From contig JAFZZR010000011.1 of the NCBI GenBank assembly GCA_017615635.1, positions 1-37,509 on the forward strand: 37,509 nt of DNA, given 5' to 3'. The DNA comes from Lentisphaeria bacterium (GTDB taxonomy: Bacteria; Verrucomicrobiota; Lentisphaeria; Victivallales; UBA1829). The notes beneath the pieces are model-generated. The model was not told where the DNA came from and did not search any database. It saw nothing but the letters and a program-made list of their open reading frames with translations. This document shows, piece after piece, positions 25,402 through 34,069 of this stretch; position 1 is the first letter of the stretch; the number at the start of each line of letters is the position of its first letter. A program made the translations under genes and the position numbers.

Positions 25402-26609
25402 ACGGGGAACATTCCGCCGTTTTCACGGTAAGCGACGTCAATTCCCTGATCCGCGACCTTTTTGACGGGGCGTTTCAGCCTCTGTGGGTCACAGGAGAAG
25501 TGGGGAATCTGACGATCCACCGTTCCGGTCATGTGTATATGACCCTGAAGGACGCTTCCTCGCAGCTGCGCGCGGTATATTTCGGCGGTGCGGCCGTTTG
25601 CTCGGCCATGAAGCTGCGCGAAGGCATGAAGGTGGAGGCGTTCGGAAAACTCTCCGTGTATTCGCCCCGGGGCGAATACCAGCTGGTGGTGCGGACCATT
25701 CGTCCCTTCGGGCTCGGCGATCTTCAGCTGAAGTTCGAAGAACTGAAAAAACGTCTGTCGGAGGAAGGTCTGTTCGATGAGGCAAGAAAAAAGCCCGTCC
25801 CCTTCCTGCCGCGCCGGATCGCCGTGGTCACGTCCACCGAGGGTGCTGCGCTTCATGATTTCCTGCGCATCTCCCTGGCCCGGTTTCCCGGCCTTCATAT
25901 CCGGATCGTGCCTGCGCCCGTTCAGGGGAAAGCAGCTGCGCCGAAACTGGCGGAAGCTCTTCGGATCATCAATCGGGAATGCGCGGCGGATGTGATCGTT
26001 CTGACCCGCGGGGGCGGTTCTCTGGAAGATCTTTGGCCGTTCAACGAGGAAGTGCTGGCCCGTGCCATTGCGGAAAGCGTCATCCCGGTGGTCAGCGCCG
26101 TGGGACACGAGATCGACTTCACGATTTCGGATTTTGTTGCCGATCTGCGGGCGCCCACACCTTCCGGCGCCGCGGAAATGATCGTTCCCGAATTCGAGGC
26201 CCTGAAAGAAAGCGTGGATTCTTTTTCCTCGCGTCTCCGCACGACCGCTCTGCTTCAGTGGGAACAGGCACGCACAAGGGTGGAAAACGCCTGCCGGAGC
26301 CGGGCCTTCCTCGATCTCTCCTATCAGCTGGACGAACTGACCCAGAGGCTCGACCGGGATCTCACCGATGCGGAAGATGCTCTGGAACGCTCCGTGGAAC
26401 GGGCGGAACGGAGTCTGGACCGGACTCTGGCCGAACTGGAAGCATACAGTCCGTTCGGCGTTCTCAAACGGGGATACGCCGTGGTCACCGGCTCCGGAGG
26501 ACACGTCGTCTCCTCGCTGCGTGATGCGGTTCCCGGGCAGGAGGTCTCTGTCCGGATATCGGACGGCTCCTTTACGGCGAGGGTGGAGAGTACGGGCGCG
26601 CCGGAATAG
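25398..26609 (+). CDS. xseA: Exodeoxyribonuclease VII large subunit
   Basis: XseA with XseB degrades single-stranded DNA to short oligonucleotides in repair. The 403-residue protein has the N-terminal OB domain (about 5-100, GEVGNLTIHRSGHVYMTLKD), the catalytic section with VVTSTEGAALHDF, TRGGGSLEDLWPFNEE near 205-220, and AVGHEIDFTISDFVADLRAPTP given in two parts around 234-255, then a coiled-coil region and FGVLKRGYAVV at the end. It is slightly short against E. coli (456) mainly in the coiled coil. Start ATG overlaps the DUF502 stop. No xseB is adjacent: the next gene points the other way. Confidence 0.93.
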   Translation: MNGEHSAVFTVSDVNSLIRDLFDGAFQPLWVTGEVGNLTIHRSGHVYMTLKDASSQLRAVYFGGAAVCSAMKLREGMKVEAFGKLSVYSPRGEYQLVVRTIRPFGLGDLQLKFEELKKRLSEEGLFDEARKKPVPFLPRRIAVVTSTEGAALHDFLRISLARFPGLHIRIVPAPVQGKAAAPKLAEALRIINRECAADVIVLTRGGGSLEDLWPFNEEVLARAIAESVIPVVSAVGHEIDFTISDFVADLRAPTPSGAAEMIVPEFEALKESVDSFSSRLRTTALLQWEQARTRVENACRSRAFLDLSYQLDELTQRLDRDLTDAEDALERSVERAERSLDRTLAELEAYSPFGVLKRGYAVVTGSGGHVVSSLRDAVPGQEVSVRISDGSFTARVESTGAPE

Positions 26610-26628
26610 GATTCCGCGCTCCGTTTTT
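26595..26628 (+). terminator. Terminator of the lysM-phoH-xseA operon
   Basis: CGGAAT-AGG-ATTCCG, extended by GCG/CGC across a one-base bulge, followed shortly by TTTTT. It overlaps the xseA stop codon. Confidence 0.6.
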
Positions 26629-26656
26629 CAGGGAAGGAGGGGCGAAAGACGGATGA

Positions 26657-27373
26657 TCACTCCGCTTTCTTTTCTTCCTTTTTCTCTTCGTCCGCTTTCT
26701 TCTCTTCCGGCTCCGACGAATCGTCATCCAGGGAAGGCTGTGCTTCCGGATGCATTTCCAGCCAGGTGAGACCGCAGTTTCCGTCTTCGCCGAGAGTCTG
26801 CGGATCGTCATTCAGCGCCTGCCCGTCCGGAAGGATCCGGAAGGGGATCGCCGGCGGCTGGCAGATGGAATCCCGCATTTTGAACACGAGCTGCAGAGGC
26901 TGCATGGATGCGCCTTCCACCAGATCGGCGGAGGGAACGGCGAACAGCATGCGGACGAATTTTCCTTCCAGCTCTTTTTTCGATTCGATCGTCCAGCGGT
27001 CGCGCTTCTGGGAATAGGGTTCGGCTCCCAGAGCCACGGCAAGGCACGGATAACTTCCGGAATCCGTTTTCAGCTCGTAATCAAAGCGGCTTACTCCGCG
27101 GTTCTTAGGCAGCTTGAGCATAACGGCGGCCCAGGCCGGCTTCGCAAACGGGGGCTGATCGCCCTTGACTTCCAGCTGAAACTCGGGCTTCTCCTTCGAG
27201 ATCTCCGCGGAATAGATGAATCCGTGACGGATCAGGATCGGCTTCACTTTTTTCACCGCGGGCTGGTCCGCTTTTTCAGCAGACTCGGCCGGTTCAGTCG
27301 CTTTCTTTTCGGCGGCAGACAGTCCGGAAACCAGAATGAAGGCGGCCGCAGCATACAGACAGATCTTTTTCAT
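26657..27373 (-). CDS. Secreted protein with acidic/Lys tail, unknown function
   Basis: ATG 27373 follows GGAAAGAGAG and starts MKKICLYAAAAFILVSGLSA, a clear signal peptide with cleavage after AxA-like SA at about 20; an in-frame ATG 42 bases upstream would bury it. The 238-residue product has an Ala/Glu/Lys/Pro linker (about 20-45), a compact beta-rich domain (about 50-205) with a few aromatic strands, and a terminal low-complexity tail of Glu and Lys after residue 220. No family is recognised. It converges with xseA and has its own promoter, so it is a single-gene unit. Confidence 0.75.
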   Translation of the reverse strand: MKKICLYAAAAFILVSGLSAAEKKATEPAESAEKADQPAVKKVKPILIRHGFIYSAEISKEKPEFQLEVKGDQPPFAKPAWAAVMLKLPKNRGVSRFDYELKTDSGSYPCLAVALGAEPYSQKRDRWTIESKKELEGKFVRMLFAVPSADLVEGASMQPLQLVFKMRDSICQPPAIPFRILPDGQALNDDPQTLGEDGNCGLTWLEMHPEAQPSLDDDSSEPEEKKADEEKKEEKKAE

Positions 27374-27520
27374 GTTGTCTCTCTTTCCGATGCCGCGTTC
27401 GAAAGTCCGCCGCATCTTTCTCTCTTTGCTGTGCGTCCTTCCGGCGGAGTCCGCTTTGCCTGATCCATCCGGCCGAAACCGTCAACGGACTGCCCTGCAC
27501 ACCGGGGACGAAACTCCTTT

Positions 27521-27548
27521 ACTGTAGCATGGATCGGACGCATTTCAA
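27521..27548 (-). promoter_or_regulatory. Possible promoter of the secreted protein gene
   Basis: On the minus strand TTGAAA (27548-27543), 16 bases, TACAGT (27526-27521). It implies a leader of about 140 bases. Confidence 0.4.
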
Positions 27549-27622
27549 CCGGAAATCGGGAAATCTTTCCGGGAAAAACGAAGAATCGGGGAAAAAGTTT
27601 ATGCGGGAAGCCGTGCGATTTG

Positions 27623-27650
27623 TTGCAATGAGCGGAAGATGGAGTATATT
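27623..27650 (+). promoter_or_regulatory. Promoter of the acyltransferase gene
   Basis: TTGCAA (27623-27628), 16 bases, TATATT (27645-27650), 37 bases before the start at 27687. Confidence 0.6.
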
Positions 27651-27686
27651 ACAAAGTTCCGTCTGAAGATTATTTCGGAGTATGGC

Positions 27687-28664
27687 ATGAGCAAGAAAAA
27701 GAGTCCGGCCTTCATCCTTTACATTCAGTACCTGTTTTTCCTGCTCGGAGTCGGTATTTTCCGTGTCCTGCCCCTTCATGCCGCCTGGGTGCTGGGGCGC
27801 TTTTCCGCCTGGTGCATCGTCGTTTTCAGCCGGAGACTGTACAAAAGGGCCGTGCAGCACGTGATTCACAGCGGGATCCGGAAGGACCGGATCGAGGCGG
27901 AGAAGCTGGCCCGGGCTTCCGTGCTGCACATGGTCAAGGTCTTCATCGAGGTGGTCAAATTCGACCAGATCATAAACGGGAAGAACTTCTCCGAATTCAT
28001 CACCGTGACGGACGATCCCGTATCCCGTGAAATGCTGAATCCGGAAACCGCACGCCAGATCATTCTGGCCACCGGGCATATCGGGAACTGGGAGCTGGCG
28101 GGCGGCTGTATCTCGCATGTTACGGGGATACCCATGACATCCATCGGGCGCCGTCTTCAGAATCCGTGGATCAGCGATTACTTTTTCCGGAAGCGGTGTT
28201 CCTTCGAGCACGAGTCGTTTCCCAAGGAAAAGGGGCTCCGTCCGCTTCTGGAGGCCTGGAAGACGGGGCGGGATCTGACCATTGTCGCCGACCAGCACTG
28301 CGTTCGTTCCGAAGGGGTGGAAGTGACGTTTTTCGGACATCCGGCGAGGGCCCACTCCACGCCCGCGCTGCTTCAGCTGAAAACCGGACTGCCCATCGGC
28401 CTTCCGTATCTGGTGCGCAAGGACGACGATTTTCACTTCGAGCTTCGTTCCATCGGTTCGTTCACGTACAAACCAACCGGGAACAAGGAAGCGGACATCA
28501 AAGCCATCGTTCAGAAGTATACGGATCAGATCGAGCAGGTGGTCCGTCTGTATCCCGAACAGTGGCTCTGGGCGCACCGCCGTTGGCTGGATTGCGGCCG
28601 GCGCGAAAGTGCGCAGTATCTGGCGAAACAAAACAGCGGAACAGTTCAATCACAGCAAGAATAA
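27687..28664 (+). CDS. Lipid A biosynthesis-type acyltransferase (LpxL/HtrB family)
   Basis: Members add a secondary acyl chain to lipid A (or a related lipid) at the inner membrane. The 325-residue protein has an N-terminal hydrophobic anchor (about 9-48), the catalytic HX4E motif as HIGNWE (131-136), SIGRRLQNPW, VADQH near 200, and the C-terminal QWLWAHRRW that is characteristic of the family. The presence of this enzyme argues for an LPS-bearing outer membrane. Start 27687 has GGAG six bases upstream. rpe follows after 76 bases in the same direction. Which acyl position or donor is used cannot be read. Confidence 0.9.
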   Translation: MSKKKSPAFILYIQYLFFLLGVGIFRVLPLHAAWVLGRFSAWCIVVFSRRLYKRAVQHVIHSGIRKDRIEAEKLARASVLHMVKVFIEVVKFDQIINGKNFSEFITVTDDPVSREMLNPETARQIILATGHIGNWELAGGCISHVTGIPMTSIGRRLQNPWISDYFFRKRCSFEHESFPKEKGLRPLLEAWKTGRDLTIVADQHCVRSEGVEVTFFGHPARAHSTPALLQLKTGLPIGLPYLVRKDDDFHFELRSIGSFTYKPTGNKEADIKAIVQKYTDQIEQVVRLYPEQWLWAHRRWLDCGRRESAQYLAKQNSGTVQSQQE

Positions 28665-28740
28665 CATAAAACAAACCAAGACAGGAGGCGCCGCCCCGTT
28701 CCCCGGAACGAGAACGGAAGAACGCCCCGGGAGACGATCC

Positions 28741-29448
28741 ATGCAGCACGACATCCGCAATTTTTCCAAAGAAAAGATCCTTGTATCCCCCTCTCTTCTG
28801 GCTGCCGACTTCTCCAGCCTGGCCGCCGAGGTGCGCCGGGTGGAAGAGGCAGGCTGCGAACTGCTTCATCTGGACATTATGGACGGACACTTTGTGCCCA
28901 ATCTGACCATGGGGCCCGCGCTGATCGGCGCTCTCCGGAAGCACTCGAATCTTCTTTTCGACGTCCACTTCATGATCACCGATCCCATGCGCTACATCGA
29001 ACCGTTCGTCAAGGCCGGCGCGGACCACATCACCTTCCACATCGAGGCGGACGGCGATCCGGTGAAAACCATCGAGGCCATTCATGCGGCCGGCTGCACG
29101 GCGGGTATTACGCTGAAGCCCGGCACTCCGGCCGCCGCTCTGGAAAAAGTCCTGCCTCTGGTGGAAATGGTGCTTGTGATGACCGTGGAGCCCGGCTTCG
29201 GCGGTCAGTCCTTCCGGGCCGATCAGCTGCCCAAGGCAAAAGAAATTTATGAAATGCTCCGGAAAATCGGCTCCCCGGCGCTCATCGAGGCCGATGGTGG
29301 CGTAGCCGAGGCCACCGCGCCCGGTCTGGCCGAGGCCGGCGTCAGCGTGCTGGTCGCCGGAACATCCGTATTCCGTCATCCTGCGGGCGCCCCGGCCGCC
29401 ATTGCCGAACTTCGCAAGGCCGAACGGTTCCTCCCGGGCCATGCGTGA
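28741..29448 (+). CDS. rpe: Ribulose-phosphate 3-epimerase
   Basis: Rpe interconverts ribulose 5-phosphate and xylulose 5-phosphate in the pentose phosphate pathway. The 235-residue TIM barrel has VSPSLLAADF, HLDIMDGHFVPNLTMGP, VHFMI, MTVEPGFGGQSF and EADGGV, covering the metal-binding His/Asp residues and the phosphate site. ATG 28741 is chosen over in-frame upstream starts because GGGAG lies 8 bases upstream and the family alignment begins near ILVSPSLL. The last eight bases overlap the radical SAM fusion gene, so the two are coupled. Confidence 0.95.
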   Translation: MQHDIRNFSKEKILVSPSLLAADFSSLAAEVRRVEEAGCELLHLDIMDGHFVPNLTMGPALIGALRKHSNLLFDVHFMITDPMRYIEPFVKAGADHITFHIEADGDPVKTIEAIHAAGCTAGITLKPGTPAAALEKVLPLVEMVLVMTVEPGFGGQSFRADQLPKAKEIYEMLRKIGSPALIEADGGVAEATAPGLAEAGVSVLVAGTSVFRHPAGAPAAIAELRKAERFLPGHA

Positions 29449-31162
29449 GCTCCGGTTTTTCGCCGACGAGATCGCAAAACGTTTCGGGCATCCTCTCCGC
29501 AGGATCCCTCTTTCCGCCGGATTTTCCTGCCCGAACCGGGACAGCCGGGGGAAGGGCGGCTGTCTTTTCTGTGCTGAAAACGGGAGCCGTGCCGGCCACC
29601 TGCGGGAAGGAATGAGTCTGGCGGAGCAGGTTCGGAGCGGCATCGCGCTGGCGGAACGCCTGTACGAGGCGAAACCGCCGTGGATCGCCTATTTTCAGGC
29701 GTTCACCGCCACCAATGCACCGGCGGAAAAGATCCGCGCCCTGCTGGAAGAAACAAGCCGTCTTGCCGAGTTTCCCGTCGTCGTGCTGGCCACGCGCCCG
29801 GACTGCCTGCCCGATCCCGTTCTGGATCTCCTCGAAGAATGGAACCGGAAAGTCGAACTCTGGGTGGAGCTCGGCGTCCAGACGGCTCAGGACCGGACTT
29901 TGCGTCTGATCCGCCGGGGGCATGACTTCGCCTGTGCGGCGGATGCCGTAAAGCGGCTTCACGAACGGGGCATCCGGACCGCAGCTCATCTGATTCTGGG
30001 ACTTCCCGGCGAAACGAGGGAGGACATGATGGATACGGCGGACAAGATCGCGGCGCTGCCCTTTTCCGCCGTGAAAATGCACCATCTTCTGGTCCTGAAG
30101 GGAACGGAGCTGGCAAAGATGAACTGTCCCGGACTCAACGAATACGAGTATGCTCTTCTGCTGCGGGATTTCCTGCAGCGTCTGCCCGAGGGCACTCTCC
30201 TCATGCGCCTGTCCTCCGACGCCCCGGAAAGTACGATCCTCGCCCCGAAATGGTGGATGAACAAGAGTCAGTTTCTGGAACTTTTCCGGTCTCTCTGGGC
30301 CGCCTCCGGCACGGAAAACGGTGCAAAGTATCTTCCCTTCCGTACGGGCGACGGCTCCTACACGCTGTATCATCCGGCATACCGTCAGTATTTCCATTCG
30401 GTTTCCGGCGCAAAAACGGAGTCGGAGAAAAAATATCTGGAGCCGCTGAAGATCCGCGAGCAGTTCCGGGCGGGCAAAAATCTTCGGATCCTGGAAATCG
30501 GGTTCGGCCTGGGATTCAATGCGGGCGAGATCTGCCGGGCTGCGGAAGAAGAGGCCGGAGGTCAGGTTGTCGTCACTTCGCTGGAAAGCGATCCGAACGT
30601 CCTGCAGGCAGCCCGGACTCTGCCGGACCATCATGCGCCGGAGATGATCCGCGATCTGGCGGAAAAAGGCGTTTTCGCCGCCCCGTTCGCCCGCGTTTCG
30701 GTCATCACCGGCGATGCCAGAAAGACGCTGCCCGGCCTTTCCGACGTCTTCGATTTCATTTTTCTGGACGGCTTTTCCCCCGATTCGAATCCGGAATTGT
30801 GGACGCTTGACCTCATCCTCCGCATGAAGGAAAAACTCCGTCCCGGCGGCGCCGTGGTCTGTTACTCCTCCGCCTATCCCGTGGCCGGCGCCTTTCTTCG
30901 CGCCGGATTCGACCTGCGGATCACGGAGCCCTTCGGCCGGAAACGGTTCGGCCTTGCCGCCTTTCTGCCTCCGGCGGACACTGTGCTGGCCCCGTTTCCG
31001 GAAAAAGAGCGGGCCATCACGCTGCGCTCCACGGCGGGGACGCCCTACCGGGATCCGGAGCTGAACGCATCCCGCGCGGAAATAAGGAGAATGCGGGAAG
31101 AGGAAGTGCGCAGACTCCGGGCGTCCGGCGTGCCGAAATGGTTCCGGTCCGCGGGAACGTGA
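29441..31162 (+). CDS. Fusion: YtqA-type radical SAM enzyme with MnmD-type tRNA methyltransferase
   Basis: The 573-residue protein joins two domains. Residues about 1-290 are a TIGR01212/YtqA radical SAM enzyme: CPNRDSRGKGGCLFC supplies Cys30, Cys41 and Cys44 (CX10CX2C) for the 4Fe-4S cluster, with AYFQAFTATNAP, LATRPDCLPD, ELGVQTAQD, RRGHDF and LGLPGETREDM. Residues about 300-510 are an MnmD (MnmC methyltransferase, DUF752) domain: YFHSVSGAKTES, the SAM loop LEIGFGLGFNAGE near 349 and FLDGFSPDSNPELW, where family members place the catalytic Asp. MnmD makes mnm5U from nm5U at tRNA position 34. YtqA homologues have, to my recollection, been assigned to the cmnm5U-to-nm5U step in Gram-positives, so one protein may do both steps; this is inference. 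Confidence 0.88.
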   Translation: MRELRFFADEIAKRFGHPLRRIPLSAGFSCPNRDSRGKGGCLFCAENGSRAGHLREGMSLAEQVRSGIALAERLYEAKPPWIAYFQAFTATNAPAEKIRALLEETSRLAEFPVVVLATRPDCLPDPVLDLLEEWNRKVELWVELGVQTAQDRTLRLIRRGHDFACAADAVKRLHERGIRTAAHLILGLPGETREDMMDTADKIAALPFSAVKMHHLLVLKGTELAKMNCPGLNEYEYALLLRDFLQRLPEGTLLMRLSSDAPESTILAPKWWMNKSQFLELFRSLWAASGTENGAKYLPFRTGDGSYTLYHPAYRQYFHSVSGAKTESEKKYLEPLKIREQFRAGKNLRILEIGFGLGFNAGEICRAAEEEAGGQVVVTSLESDPNVLQAARTLPDHHAPEMIRDLAEKGVFAAPFARVSVITGDARKTLPGLSDVFDFIFLDGFSPDSNPELWTLDLILRMKEKLRPGGAVVCYSSAYPVAGAFLRAGFDLRITEPFGRKRFGLAAFLPPADTVLAPFPEKERAITLRSTAGTPYRDPELNASRAEIRRMREEEVRRLRASGVPKWFRSAGT

Positions 31163-31189
31163 TCCGCGCGATATGCCCGTGTTTTTTGA

Positions 31190-33373
31190 TCAGAACGCGG
31201 CGATCTGTTTGCAGTCGACCTTGAAGCGCTTGATTTCATCCAGGGTGATAAGGCCCTGATCGTAGAGCCGTTCCAGCGCCTTTTCCAGCGTGATCATGCC
31301 GTCTTTTCCGCCGGTTTCTATGACCGACTGAAGCTGATGGGTTTTCCCTTCACGGATATTCGCCTGAACGGGCGGTGTGCCGATCATGACTTCGAATGCG
31401 GCGGCGCGGCCTCCGTTTTTCGCGGGCAGGAGCCGCTGCGAGACGACGCCCAGCAGCACGCTGGCGAGCTGGAGCCGGATCTGATTCTGATGGGCCACGG
31501 GGAAGGAGTCCACGATCCGGTCCACGGTCTGCGGGGCGCTGTTCGTATGGATCGTAGCCAGCACGAGGTGGCCTGTCTCGGCGGCGGTCAGCGCGGCGGC
31601 CATGGTTTCCACATCGCGCATTTCGCCCACCATGATGACGTCCGGGTTCTGCCGGAGCGCATATTTGAGCGCGGTGGAAAAGCTCATGGTGTCCGCATGG
31701 AGTTCCCGCTGTTCCACGATGGAACGGATGTTCCCGTGCACGTACTCGATGGGGTCTTCGATGGTGATGATGTGGGCGGGCCGGGTCCGGTTGATCCGGT
31801 CGATGAGGCTGGCCAGGGTCGTGGATTTTCCGCTGCCCGTAGGACCTGTGACCATGATGAGTCCCTGCCGCTTCTCGATGAGTCCCAGGACGGCGGGCGG
31901 AATGGTGAGCTCTTCCGGAGAGGGTATGATAAGATTCACGACGCGGGCCACGGCGCCCACGGTACCCCGCTGATAGAATCCGTTGAGGCGGAATCGGCAT
32001 TGCTTTTCGGTGCCGTCGTTCTGCCGGAGATTCACGGCCAATGCAAAATCCAGTTCCTTCTTCTCTTCGAATTCGATCCTCTGACGCTGCGTGATGACGC
32101 TGTTGAGCAGACGCCGGATGTCTCGCTCGGTCATGGGCGGAAGATCCAGCGAACGGAGCGTTCCGTTGATCCGGAGTGTGGGGGAGGTGCCCGCGCTGAG
32201 GATCAGATCGCTGGCTCCGTTTCGAAGCGCGGAGCGGAGAAGCGTGCGCATGTCCACGCATTCGCCTTCGTCGGAGTCGCCGCCGTAGTGACTGCGGAAG
32301 GAGTCCACGCCGCTTTCCATGCCGCGCACCAGAAGTTCGAATTCGTCCCGGGAGGTTACGGCCTCCCGTGCGTCTTCCAGCGTGATCTGTCCGGCTTTGC
32401 ACAGCCGGAAGATAGCCCGGTCGAAGGGGATCATGTCCACGGAGGAGCCCCGCCGGACGGCGTCGTCCAGTCCGCCGTAATCGCGTTCGGCGATGAGCTT
32501 GCGGACCGAAGGAGTTCCGGTCATGATCTCGAAGGCGGGGATCATGCCCGCACCGTCGGCGCGGGGGATGAGCCGCTGCGCCAGAACGGCGTTCAGGGCG
32601 AGTCCCAGGTCGGCGGCCGAGCGTTCTCTCTGCTCGCCGGGGAACATGTTGATGACCCGTTCCACGGTCTGGACCGTATCCGCCGTATGGATGGTGCTGA
32701 GGACCAGATGTCCCGTCAGCGCGGCTCCCATGGCGGCCCGGACCGTTTCCGCGTCCCGGATCTCGCCGATGACGATGACGTCGGGATTTTCCCGCAGGGC
32801 GGCCCGGATCGCATCGGAGCAGCTTCGGGTGTCGGACTGGATCTCCCGCTGCGAAACGAGGGAGCGGATGTCGTCGTGGAGAAACTCCACGGGATCTTCC
32901 AGCGTCAGAATGTGCTTCGAAAAATTGCGGTTCAGATAATTCACCATGGCCGCCAGCGTGGTGGATTTCCCGCTGCCCGTGGAGCCGGCGATCAGAACCA
33001 GTCCCCGGGGCAGACAGCAAAGCTTTTCCACCGTCTCCGGCAGATTCAGTTCCGCGGCAAAGGCCTCGCCTCCCCGTTTCAGCGGACGGACCGCCAGCGC
33101 CGGACCTTCCACCGTATTGAAAAAGTTGAAGCGGAACCGCATCGCGCCGAAGGAGGCGGCCGCATCGCGGGCGCCGGAAAGACGGTACTCCGATTCCCCG
33201 GCCTGTCCCAGGATCCGGAGGCGGAAGTCGTCGAGAACGCTTCCCGGAATGGCCGCGCCGCCGGCGGAGACGAGAACTCCGTTCTTTCGCAGGGAGGGAA
33301 CTTTACCGGCCGAAAGAAAAATGTCCGAGGCGGATTTCGCGGAGGAGAGAAGGATTTGTTTGATAGGGTCCAT
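31190..33373 (-). CDS. Tandem double PilT-type ATPase
   Basis: The 727-residue protein contains two complete PilT-like retraction ATPases in one chain. Copy 1 (about 1-345) has Walker A GSTGSGKS (130-137), LTLEDPVEFLH, the Walker B/Asp box DVIVIGEIRD and STIHTADTVQTVERV. Copy 2 (about 370-727) has GPTGSGKS near 509-516, ITIEDPIEYVH, DVIMVGEMRD and ATIHTNSAPQTVDRI. Both keep catalytic residues, so neither looks dead. PilT ATPases are cytoplasmic hexamers that power type IV pilus retraction; PilT and PilU are usually separate genes. A covalent pair may replace them. The start follows GGGAGC at a long spacing, with the upstream small membrane gene only 10 bases away in the same operon. Confidence 0.92.
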   Translation of the reverse strand: MDPIKQILLSSAKSASDIFLSAGKVPSLRKNGVLVSAGGAAIPGSVLDDFRLRILGQAGESEYRLSGARDAAASFGAMRFRFNFFNTVEGPALAVRPLKRGGEAFAAELNLPETVEKLCCLPRGLVLIAGSTGSGKSTTLAAMVNYLNRNFSKHILTLEDPVEFLHDDIRSLVSQREIQSDTRSCSDAIRAALRENPDVIVIGEIRDAETVRAAMGAALTGHLVLSTIHTADTVQTVERVINMFPGEQRERSAADLGLALNAVLAQRLIPRADGAGMIPAFEIMTGTPSVRKLIAERDYGGLDDAVRRGSSVDMIPFDRAIFRLCKAGQITLEDAREAVTSRDEFELLVRGMESGVDSFRSHYGGDSDEGECVDMRTLLRSALRNGASDLILSAGTSPTLRINGTLRSLDLPPMTERDIRRLLNSVITQRQRIEFEEKKELDFALAVNLRQNDGTEKQCRFRLNGFYQRGTVGAVARVVNLIIPSPEELTIPPAVLGLIEKRQGLIMVTGPTGSGKSTTLASLIDRINRTRPAHIITIEDPIEYVHGNIRSIVEQRELHADTMSFSTALKYALRQNPDVIMVGEMRDVETMAAALTAAETGHLVLATIHTNSAPQTVDRIVDSFPVAHQNQIRLQLASVLLGVVSQRLLPAKNGGRAAAFEVMIGTPPVQANIREGKTHQLQSVIETGGKDGMITLEKALERLYDQGLITLDEIKRFKVDCKQIAAF

Positions 33374-33383
33374 GGTGATTCGA

Positions 33384-34010
33384 TCAGCTCCCGATTTGTT
33401 CTGTCATGAAGTCGAGGCGAAGACGGATCTCGCTTTTTTCCGTGTCCGTATAGAAAGGACGCCGAAGCTCCCGCTTCAGCATTTCACATGCCCTGTGCGG
33501 TTCTCCCAGGTCCGTCGCAAGATCCGCAAAGGCCAGAAGGATGGCCTTCCCGCAGGGATTTTTCCTCCGTCCGGAAAGGGCCAGATATTCTTCCGCAGCC
33601 GTCAGCGCGGCCTCCGGACGGCCCAGATGATCACGGTAGAGTTCGATCCGGGCGAGCGCCGCCTCCGGACGGCGTTTCTGCTCCGGCGGCAGGGCATTCA
33701 GAAAGTCCTCGGCTTTTGCCGGATCGGGTCCCCGCATGAGGGCGTAGACGGCTCCCGTCTCGAAAGGCGTCTCTTTCAGAAACCGGCGGGGAAAGAGCAG
33801 AAAGCCGGTAAAGGCTTCGCTGATGTCGTAGAGGTAGAACCTCACGAAAAGGATTCCCGCCAGCACGCCGAAGAACGCGGCCAGTCCGACACAGATGATG
33901 GCCGACTCCGCCCCAAAGACCCGGGCGCTGAGGATCATGAGCAATCCGGCGGCGAGGCACACGAGGATCAGGATGGCTCCAAGGATTTTTCGTATTTTTG
34001 TCCAGAACAT
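33384..34010 (-). CDS. Small membrane protein with TPR-like helices, co-transcribed with the PilT fusion
   Basis: ATG 34010 has GGAGAG 9 bases upstream; an in-frame ATG 147 bases further upstream lies beyond the promoter -10 and is rejected. The 208-residue protein has two membrane segments (about 10-30 and 36-58), then a cytoplasmic helical part (about 85-205) with Ala-rich pairs of helices such as RPEAALARIELYRDHLG and RPEAALTAAEEYLALSG, which resemble TPR-type units. It ends 10 bases before the PilT fusion start, so the two are an operon. A pilus-linked scaffold is possible but unproven. Confidence 0.7.
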   Translation of the reverse strand: MFWTKIRKILGAILILVCLAAGLLMILSARVFGAESAIICVGLAAFFGVLAGILFVRFYLYDISEAFTGFLLFPRRFLKETPFETGAVYALMRGPDPAKAEDFLNALPPEQKRRPEAALARIELYRDHLGRPEAALTAAEEYLALSGRRKNPCGKAILLAFADLATDLGEPHRACEMLKRELRRPFYTDTEKSEIRLRLDFMTEQIGS

Positions 34011-34040
34011 GATGATCCGCTCTCCGGGGTTCGATCCGTT

Positions 34041-34069
34041 ACAATAACGGCGGATCGCACGAAAATCAA
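34041..34069 (-). promoter_or_regulatory. Sigma-70 promoter of the PilT operon
   Basis: On the minus strand TTGATT (34069-34064), 17 bases, TATTGT (34046-34041), 31 bases before the start at 34010. Its position excludes the longer upstream start. Confidence 0.65.

Larger units (their letters stand above)
27374..27686. other. Divergent intergenic region with two promoters
   Basis: The 313 bases between the leftward secreted-protein gene and the rightward acyltransferase gene hold the two opposed promoters described separately. The long leftward leader (27374-27515) contains no obvious stem-loop regulator or small gene with a ribosome-binding site. Confidence 0.5.

Noticed and set aside
31337-33409. 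Open frames of 690 (plus strand) and 556 codons (minus, other frame) over the PilT region
   Set aside because: Low-complexity, motif-free translations caused by high G+C codon bias; the PilT fusion explains the DNA fully.
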